This document shows positions 4,890 through 9,671 of a stretch of 9,671 bases of DNA, piece by piece. How positions within the stretch are numbered: position 1 is the first letter of the stretch; every line of letters starts with the position of its first letter. The DNA comes from QQUD01 sp039029915 (GTDB lineage Bacteria; Chloroflexota; Anaerolineae; Promineifilales; Promineifilaceae): NCBI GenBank assembly GCA_039029915.1, contig JBCCFD010000312.1, forward strand, positions 1-9,671, given 5' to 3'. The position numbers and the translations under genes were made by a program. Below the pieces are notes generated by a model. That model worked only from the letters and a program-made list of their open reading frames with translations. It was not told where the DNA came from and did no database searches.

Positions 4890-6713
4890 ATGAAAAACGT
4901 AGATTTAAAGGAAATTACATCAGAAAATAAAGTGCGCGGGTTATGGCGAATGATGCGACAATATCGGGGGATTTATGCCGTCGCTATCATCAGTATTGGG
5001 CTAGCCGCCGTTTCTCGCGCTGGAATTTACTATGGGCTAGCCTATTTTGTTGATGATGTGCTGCCAGACGCTTCACAGCTTCGCCTGTTGCCCTGGCTTG
5101 TGGCAGGGTTGATTTTATTAGCGAGTCTGCAGGGAGCGTTTACCTTCATAAGTGGACGTTTAGCAGCTCGTACTGCTGAAAGTGTCACTCGTAACCTGCG
5201 CAACTACCTCTACGATCATTTACAACGACTGAATTTCACCTACCACGACGTTAATCAAACGGGCGAGCTACTGCAGCGTGCTACTTCAGATGTGGACACC
5301 GTTCGACGACTTTTTGCCGAACAGTTGATAGGAAGCGGCCGTATTCTACTGCTCTTCCTCGTCAACTTTATTGCCCTACTCACCATCAACGTCCGCCTAG
5401 CGTGGATCACGATTATTGTCATCCCGGTCGTCATCGTCATCTCCTACTACTTTTTCATCAAAGTGGGTGAAGTTTTTGAATCATTCCAAGACCAAGAGGC
5501 TGTCATCTCTAATCGACTCCAAGAAAACCTGACCGGTGTCCGCGTTGTCAAAGCATTCGCTCGGCAGCAATATGAAATCGATCAATTCGATACCGAAAAT
5601 TGGGAAAAGTACGTTCGCGGACGTCGACTCACGATGATGCATTCAACCTATTGGCCTTTCACAGATGTCATTTGCGGTTTGCAAACCGTTGTTAGCCTCT
5701 ACATCGGGGCACAAATGGTCATCAACGGGGTCATCACAACAGGAACATTCATCGCCTTCTCAGGTCTGATGGTACAGATCATCTGGCCAATACGAAACTT
5801 AGGTCGATTAATTGCAGATTCTTCAACCGGATTTGTAGCATTCGGCCGATTACAAATCATCATTCGCCAAATGCGCGAACCGTTGGATCAAGGCAACCAC
5901 CAACCGGAGGGACACATTCGGGGCGATATCCGCTTTAATAACGTCGATTTTGCTTACGACAACGGCATACCCATTCTGTACGACATCAGCTTTACAGTTA
6001 AGCCGGGCCAAACAGTGGCTATTTTGGGTGGAACAGGGTCAGGTAAAACAACACTAATGAATCTTTTGCCTCGTTTCTACGAAGTTAAAGAGGGAGACAT
6101 TATGCTCGACGGTGTTGATTTAAACCAGATTCATCGCGCTTATCTGCGGGATCAGATCGGTGTAGTGATGCAGGAACCCTTTCTCTTTTCTGCCACAATT
6201 CGTGAAAACCTTGTTTACGGGATGAAGGATGAAGTGAGTGATGAGCAAGTTTTTGAAGCAGCCCGTGCGGCAGCGGTTCATGATGTCATCATGGAATTCC
6301 CTAAGGGGTATGAGACGATGGTAGGTGAACGAGGTGTGACGCTCTCGGGTGGTCAAAAGCAACGGGTCGCATTAGCCAGAACATTGTTACGCAATCCTGC
6401 TTTGCTTATTCTTGACTCAGCCACTTCAGCGGTTGACACTGAAACAGAATCCCATATTCGGGAAGCATTAAACCAAATGAATACGGCTCGCACCACCTTT
6501 ATCATTGCTCATCGCATTACCAGTGTGATGCACGCAGATTTGATTTTGGTGCTGGATAACGGCCGTATTGTGCAGCGCGGCACCCACCACGACCTTATCA
6601 GCCAGCCCGGTATCTACCAGCGCACCTACCAGCTTCAGGCCCAAATCGAGCAAGAGTTGGAAGACGAACTAGCCAGCGTAGATAAACGCAAGGTTTTGGT
6701 AGCGGGAGATTAA
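4890..6713 (+). CDS. ABC exporter half-transporter, subunit with non-catalytic Walker B
   Basis: A 607-residue type I ABC exporter half (TMD-NBD fusion). I chose ATG 4890 because GGAGAG lies five bases ahead (4879-4884); in-frame TTG 4863 and ATG 4869 have no such site. Numbering is from 4890. Six membrane helices lie in about 30-302. The NBD has an A-loop Tyr near 356, Walker A GGTGSGKTT (380-388, Lys386), Q-loop Gln428, signature LSGGQ (485-489), Walker B LLILD (505-509), D-loop SAVD (513-516) and H-loop His541. The catalytic Glu that should follow Walker B is Ser510 (TCA, 6417-6419). This fits the degenerate-site half of a heterodimer whose partner is the next gene, 97 bp on. The likely role is ATP-driven export of drugs, lipids or peptides at the inner membrane; there is no C39 peptidase domain, so peptide maturation is not built in. 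An acidic tail ends the protein. Confidence 0.95.
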   Translation: MKNVDLKEITSENKVRGLWRMMRQYRGIYAVAIISIGLAAVSRAGIYYGLAYFVDDVLPDASQLRLLPWLVAGLILLASLQGAFTFISGRLAARTAESVTRNLRNYLYDHLQRLNFTYHDVNQTGELLQRATSDVDTVRRLFAEQLIGSGRILLLFLVNFIALLTINVRLAWITIIVIPVVIVISYYFFIKVGEVFESFQDQEAVISNRLQENLTGVRVVKAFARQQYEIDQFDTENWEKYVRGRRLTMMHSTYWPFTDVICGLQTVVSLYIGAQMVINGVITTGTFIAFSGLMVQIIWPIRNLGRLIADSSTGFVAFGRLQIIIRQMREPLDQGNHQPEGHIRGDIRFNNVDFAYDNGIPILYDISFTVKPGQTVAILGGTGSGKTTLMNLLPRFYEVKEGDIMLDGVDLNQIHRAYLRDQIGVVMQEPFLFSATIRENLVYGMKDEVSDEQVFEAARAAAVHDVIMEFPKGYETMVGERGVTLSGGQKQRVALARTLLRNPALLILDSATSAVDTETESHIREALNQMNTARTTFIIAHRITSVMHADLILVLDNGRIVQRGTHHDLISQPGIYQRTYQLQAQIEQELEDELASVDKRKVLVAGD

Positions 6714-6722
6714 TGAGCTAGA

Positions 6723-6784
6723 CAGCATGTCAGCACTTCAGCATTTCAGCTGACAAGCTGAGAGCGAAGCAAGCTGACATGCTG
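6723..6784. repeat. Nested inverted repeat between the two exporter genes
   Basis: CAGCATGTCAGC (6723-6734) is the exact reverse complement of GCTGACATGCTG (6773-6784), a 12-bp stem. Inside it TCAGCT (6746-6751) pairs with AGCTGA (6756-6761), and CTTC (6736-6739) with GAAG (6766-6769). The RNA could fold into one long branched hairpin filling the 97-bp gap. No T-tract follows directly, so it may tune the ratio of the two subunits or protect mRNA ends rather than terminate. AGCTGACAAGCTGA (6748-6761) recurs exactly at 8784-8797. Confidence 0.75.
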
Positions 6785-6810
6785 ACCAGCTAAAAAACGG
6801 AGTTTTTAAA

Positions 6811-8610
6811 ATGTCCGAAAACTATTACGAAGAAGAAGAATTCACAACTGAATTTAACGGCAGCACCCTGTATCGAATTCTACAGCAGGGGTTGATCCAT
6901 TGGCCGTGGATGCTGGCCTTCTTAATTGGAATTGGTGCAGTGGCTTTACTTGAATCGTACATGACCTTCTTGGGCAAACGCATTATTGATGAAGGGATCA
7001 TTCCTCGAGATTTTGACGCCTTACGGTCAATTGCAATCGAGTATGCACTATTGCTTATTATCTTTGCCGCCTTTGTCTGGCTGTTCATTTTCACGGCGGG
7101 TACTCTAGGACATCGCGTGCAGTACGATTTGCGAAAACAGATGTTTGAACGGATCCAGCAGCTTGAGCTAGGTTACTTTGACCGCACACCAACCGGCTGG
7201 CTCATGTCACGCGCCACCTCTGACGCCTCACGCGTTGGTGACTTGGTCTCTTGGGGCTTTTTGGATATCGCTTGGACGATAATGAGCGTCACAACGTCGC
7301 TCGTCTTCATGTTCGTCATTAGCTGGCGCATGACGCTGATCGTTTTGGTCATGATCCCGGTATTGGCATGGGTATCAATCAAGTTTAAATCACGCATCCT
7401 GAGAGAGTTCCGCCTTGTGCGTAAAATTAACTCTCAGATTACAAACGCCTACGCCGAAAATATATCTGGGGTGCGCGTCGTCAAATCATTACGTCGAGAA
7501 GAAAAGAACCTGAATCAATTTGGTGTGTTGACAGACAATATGTTCACGGCCGGTTTTCGAGCCGCGTGGCTTTCTGCTCTCTATTTACCAATCGTTATCC
7601 TCATCAGCATGGTTACTGTCGCCGCCATTGTTTGGTTCAGCGGTTTTGAAACCCAGATTGGTGGCATTACGATTGGTGGTATCCAAGCGTTCATCGGCTA
7701 TATCACCTTTATGCTGTGGCCCATCCAGCAGATGGCGATTGTATATGCCCAAATGCAGCAAGCGGTCGCTTCGGCCGAACGCATCTTTTCCCTGCTTGAC
7801 ACCGAGCCACAAATTATAGATGCAGAGGATGCATATGATCCGGGCACCATTCGTGGTGACATTGTCTTTGACCATATTGATTTTCAATATGAAGAAGGCA
7901 AGCCGGTGCTCGAAGATTTTTATCTGCACGTCAAGCAAGGCGAAACGATTGCTATCGTCGGGCCAACCGGCGCAGGGAAATCAACTATTGTGAATTTACT
8001 TTGCCGCTTTTATGAACCAACCAACGGCACGGTACGCTTCAACGGGGTTGATTATCAAGAGATGTCGCTTTATGCGATTCACTCACGGATTGGCATGGTG
8101 CTACAAACGCCGCATTTGTTCTCCGGCACAGTGCGGGAGAATATTAGATACGGCCGCTTATCAGCCAGCGATGATGAAGTGTATGAAGCCTCTCGAATTG
8201 CTGGGGCACACCAGTTCATTCTAGACCTTGACGATGGCTACGATACACAGGTTGGTGAAGGCGGGGTCTTGCTCTCGGTAGGACAAAAGCAGCTGCTCAG
8301 CCTCGCTCGCGCCATCTTGGCTGATCCTGACATCTTCATCATGGATGAGGCCACCAGCTCAGTAGACACGCTGACCGAGGCCTTGGTTCAACAAGGGATG
8401 GATGTGCTTATGGAAGGGCGGACCAGCTTTGTGATTGCTCACCGTCTTTCGACCATTAAGAACGCTGACCGCATTCTTGTTATCGAAAACGGCGGCGTCT
8501 CTGAAATGGGCACTCACGCCGAGCTAATTCGGGCACAGGGGCACTATTACAACCTGTACACCAATCAGTTCCGCTCCCAAAAAGAGCAAGAATATTTGAA
8601 CGAAGTGTAA
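6811..8610 (+). CDS. ABC exporter half-transporter, subunit with degenerate signature motif
   Basis: This 599-residue type I ABC exporter half is the partner of the preceding gene. The start ATG has GGAG eight bases ahead (6799-6802). An acidic N-terminus (SENYYEEEEFTTEF) leads into six membrane helices within about 33-305, including a conserved GYFDRTPTGWLMSRATSDA segment of the first cytoplasmic loop. The NBD shows A-loop Tyr360, Walker A GPTGAGKST (384-392, Lys390), Q-loop Gln432, signature LSVGQ (488-492), Walker B IFIMD (508-512) with catalytic Glu513, D-loop SSVD and H-loop His544. Val490 replaces the usual Gly in LSGGQ. With Ser510 in the partner this defines one degenerate and one consensus ATP site, as in BmrCD, LmrCD and TM287/288. 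The substrate cannot be read from sequence; multidrug or small-molecule efflux is the usual role of this group. Confidence 0.95.
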   Translation: MSENYYEEEEFTTEFNGSTLYRILQQGLIHWPWMLAFLIGIGAVALLESYMTFLGKRIIDEGIIPRDFDALRSIAIEYALLLIIFAAFVWLFIFTAGTLGHRVQYDLRKQMFERIQQLELGYFDRTPTGWLMSRATSDASRVGDLVSWGFLDIAWTIMSVTTSLVFMFVISWRMTLIVLVMIPVLAWVSIKFKSRILREFRLVRKINSQITNAYAENISGVRVVKSLRREEKNLNQFGVLTDNMFTAGFRAAWLSALYLPIVILISMVTVAAIVWFSGFETQIGGITIGGIQAFIGYITFMLWPIQQMAIVYAQMQQAVASAERIFSLLDTEPQIIDAEDAYDPGTIRGDIVFDHIDFQYEEGKPVLEDFYLHVKQGETIAIVGPTGAGKSTIVNLLCRFYEPTNGTVRFNGVDYQEMSLYAIHSRIGMVLQTPHLFSGTVRENIRYGRLSASDDEVYEASRIAGAHQFILDLDDGYDTQVGEGGVLLSVGQKQLLSLARAILADPDIFIMDEATSSVDTLTEALVQQGMDVLMEGRTSFVIAHRLSTIKNADRILVIENGGVSEMGTHAELIRAQGHYYNLYTNQFRSQKEQEYLNEV

Positions 8611-8620
8611 TGTCATAAAC

Positions 8621-8686
8621 GTCCACAGATTACACAAATGCCACAGATAAACATTCAAATCTGTGGTATCTGTGGCATCTGTGGAC
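8621..8686. repeat. Nested hairpin with 9-bp tandem repeat after the exporter operon
   Basis: ATCTGTGG occurs at 8659, 8668 and 8677, a 9-bp period with the ninth base varying (T, C, A). The left arm carries two complementary copies: GTCCACAGAT (8621-8630) pairs with ATCTGTGGAC (8677-8686), and ATGCCACAGAT (8638-8648) with ATCTGTGGCAT (8668-8678). The structure begins 10 bp after the exporter stop and is followed by CCTTTT, so it may act as a weak terminator or 3'-end stabiliser. Interspersed CTGTGG/CCACAG repeats of this style are familiar from many environmental genomes, a recollection rather than a check. Confidence 0.8.
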
Positions 8687-8774
8687 CTTTTAAATTAATT
8701 TACCTGACTGGAAAAGTCACGATGAAGAAAAAAAGCTAAAGCTAGAGTGTAGAGGGAGGCATTTGCCACTATTT

Positions 8775-8812
8775 CAAGCTGAAAGCTGACAAGCTGAAAT
8801 GCTGACAGGCTA
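8775..8812 (+). repeat. GCTGA-type short repeat ahead of the acetyltransferase gene
   Basis: AAGCTGA-like units recur: CAAGCTGA, AAGCTGAC, AAGCTGAA, ATGCTGAC. The 14-mer AGCTGACAAGCTGA (8784-8797) is identical to 6748-6761 in the gap between the exporter genes, and both elements end in TGCTGAC followed two bases later by GCTA, just ahead of a gene start. They appear to be two members of one interspersed element. Confidence 0.6.
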
Positions 8813-8834
8813 TTTTCACTAGAGGAACATCATC

Positions 8835-9419
8835 ATGGGAAAGGCAAATTTAGATTATTCAAACTACTATTGGCAAGCGGACAAAATTCGCCTACGGGGA
8901 TTTACCATTGATGATGCGGAACATCGTTTGGCACACAACCTCGACAGTATCGCCATGGAACTCTTCAACATCGGCATTCACCTCCCCACAACGCTCGACG
9001 CACAAAAGGCGTGGATTGAAAAGCATGCGGGCTGTCAGGAAGTCAACGGCAAGATTGCTTTTGCCATGGAAACCCATGACGGAGAATACGTTGGTTTTGC
9101 CATGATGCACAGCATCGATGAGCGGCACGGCAAATTTTGGTTTAGCGTCATCGTCAATCGGCAACATCAAAGGCGAGGATACGCCGAAGAAGCGGTGCGG
9201 CTTATTTTGAAATATGGCTTCCTCGAACGACGTATGCATAAATGCACCTCTGCCTGCGCCAGCTATAACCCCGCTTCGATTCGATTACATGAAAAGTTAG
9301 GCTTTACGCTAGACGGCCGTTTACGCGAAGAATCTTTCTACAACGGCCAGCACCATGATGAATTGATGTGGGGGCTAACGTTAGAAGATTATCTCGCTAA
9401 GACACATCTTGGTGAGTAG
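8835..9419 (+). CDS. GNAT N-acetyltransferase, RimJ/RimL-like
   Basis: This 194-residue protein has the usual length of the Acetyltransf_3 (RimJ/RimL) group, which moves acetyl from acetyl-CoA to protein N-termini, antibiotics or other amines. It starts at ATG 8835, with AGAGGA eight bases ahead. The N-terminus IRLRGFTIDDAEHRL is the typical first strand and helix. The central strands (GKIAFAMETHDGEYVGFAMMHSI is the order, about 72-94; then KFWFSVIV, 100-107) lead to the acetyl-CoA pyrophosphate-binding motif QRRGYAEEAV (112-121, Q/RxxGxA). ASYNPASIRLHEKLGFTLDGRLRE (about 142-165 in sequence order) is the C-terminal motif with the helix Asn-x-x-Ser and the LGF strand. It follows the exporter operon by 224 bp on the same strand and may be separately transcribed. 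The substrate is unknown; modification of the exported compound is only a positional guess. Confidence 0.9.
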   Translation: MGKANLDYSNYYWQADKIRLRGFTIDDAEHRLAHNLDSIAMELFNIGIHLPTTLDAQKAWIEKHAGCQEVNGKIAFAMETHDGEYVGFAMMHSIDERHGKFWFSVIVNRQHQRRGYAEEAVRLILKYGFLERRMHKCTSACASYNPASIRLHEKLGFTLDGRLREESFYNGQHHDELMWGLTLEDYLAKTHLGE

Positions 9420-9433
9420 GAACAAATCATCTA

Positions 9434-9671
9434 CTACAAATAAGACTCAACTATCTTTTGAATCGTTTTGATTGCCTCAGGATTCTCAATTTTGGCGAAG
9501 AAGCGCATCCCGTCTAGCCCAAGATACAATTTGTGACACGCAATCCGCTCATCAAAGTGAGTCACATCCATCCCGTTCTCACGATAAAAATCGTAGAAAT
9601 GGCTGGCTAGATCGATACCGTCCCGCCAGAAGTCCAGGTAAGCGATGTCGAAAACAAAATCGCCATAGCTC
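9434..9671 (-). CDS. APH-fold phosphotransferase, C-terminal fragment (runs off the window)
   Basis: On the minus strand an open frame enters from the window edge and stops at TAG 9434-9436, with a second TAG next to it. The visible 79 residues include YGDFVFDIAYLDFW near the start, where aminoglycoside/choline-type phosphotransferases have the GDP-x-x-DLA helix after the metal-binding Asp, and end with CHKLYLGLDGMRFFAKIENP and a short amphipathic tail. The catalytic HGDLHxxN part and the metal-binding Asp lie beyond the window. APH-fold kinases phosphorylate antibiotics, sugars or small metabolites using ATP. The gene is convergent with the acetyltransferase, with only 14 bp between stops, and I see no hairpin terminator there. 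The family call is fairly firm, the substrate unknown. Confidence 0.7.
   Translation of the reverse strand, partial: SYGDFVFDIAYLDFWRDGIDLASHFYDFYRENGMDVTHFDERIACHKLYLGLDGMRFFAKIENPEAIKTIQKIVESYL

Noticed and set aside
6791..6808. TAAAAA/TTTTTA hairpin around the second exporter's ribosome-binding site
   Set aside because: Only A-T pairs with the GGAG left in the loop; unlikely to be stable or regulatory.
7585..7938. Minus-strand 117-codon ORF inside the second exporter gene
   Set aside because: It is fully covered by a well-conserved ABC exporter on the other strand; no ribosome-binding site or recognisable motif. The other overlapping ORFs in kinase, exporter and acetyltransferase genes were dropped for the same reason.
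1..9671. tRNA, rRNA, transposase or phage genes
   Set aside because: I looked for these on both strands and saw no cloverleaf, rRNA-like or transposase-like sequence.

Overview
The window looks like part of a bacterial chromosome of moderate GC (roughly 45% by eye) from a free-living, probably environmental bacterium. The gene set is two sensor kinases, an OmpR-type regulator, a TrmB-family regulator, a paired ABC exporter, a GNAT acetyltransferase and an APH-like kinase, with many short intergenic repeats. This recalls Chloroflexota (Anaerolineae-like) genomes, but that is an impression; no rRNA or marker gene is present. The first ~75 bases do not fit: they are very GC-rich and, on the minus strand, read as a CitE/malyl-CoA-lyase-type fragment. 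They interrupt the TrmB-like gene, which suggests an assembly chimera or a real recombination junction.

Layout. On the minus strand lie a 6-TM membrane histidine kinase (640-2040) and, downstream of it, a TrmB-like regulator (start 595, cut by the junction and the window edge). An 18-bp palindrome sits just upstream of the regulator's ribosome-binding site. Divergent from these, across a 232-bp control region, is a tight OmpR-type response regulator / HAMP histidine kinase pair (2273-4300). That region carries two 8-bp direct repeats at an exact 11-bp period, typical of OmpR/PhoB-class operators, and a TATAAT element facing the kinase.

The 4301-4889 stretch is the most intriguing part. It holds a near-consensus sigma70-type promoter (TTGACA, 17 bp, TATTAT), a Shine-Dalgarno site, a 30-codon ORF (4408-4500) of no family I recognise, and two successive strong intrinsic terminators. 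Several inverted repeats and a 7-bp tandem repeat follow, then a two-gene ABC exporter (4890-6713 and 6811-8610). The two nucleotide-binding domains are complementary: the first has a normal LSGGQ but Ser in place of the catalytic Glu; the second has the Glu but LSVGQ. This is the signature of an obligate heterodimer with one dead and one live ATP site. A small ORF plus terminator ahead of a heterodimeric multidrug exporter resembles the bmrB-bmrCD attenuation arrangement of Bacillus subtilis, and the ORF's 3' end could pair with the first terminator arm.

After the exporter come a nested hairpin containing 9-bp tandem repeats, a GCTGA-type repeat, a RimJ/RimL-like GNAT acetyltransferase (8835-9419) and, convergent with it, the C-terminal end of an aminoglycoside-phosphotransferase-fold protein (9434 to the window end). 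Together the right half may be an export and modification locus for a small toxic or signalling compound. That link is inference from proximity only.
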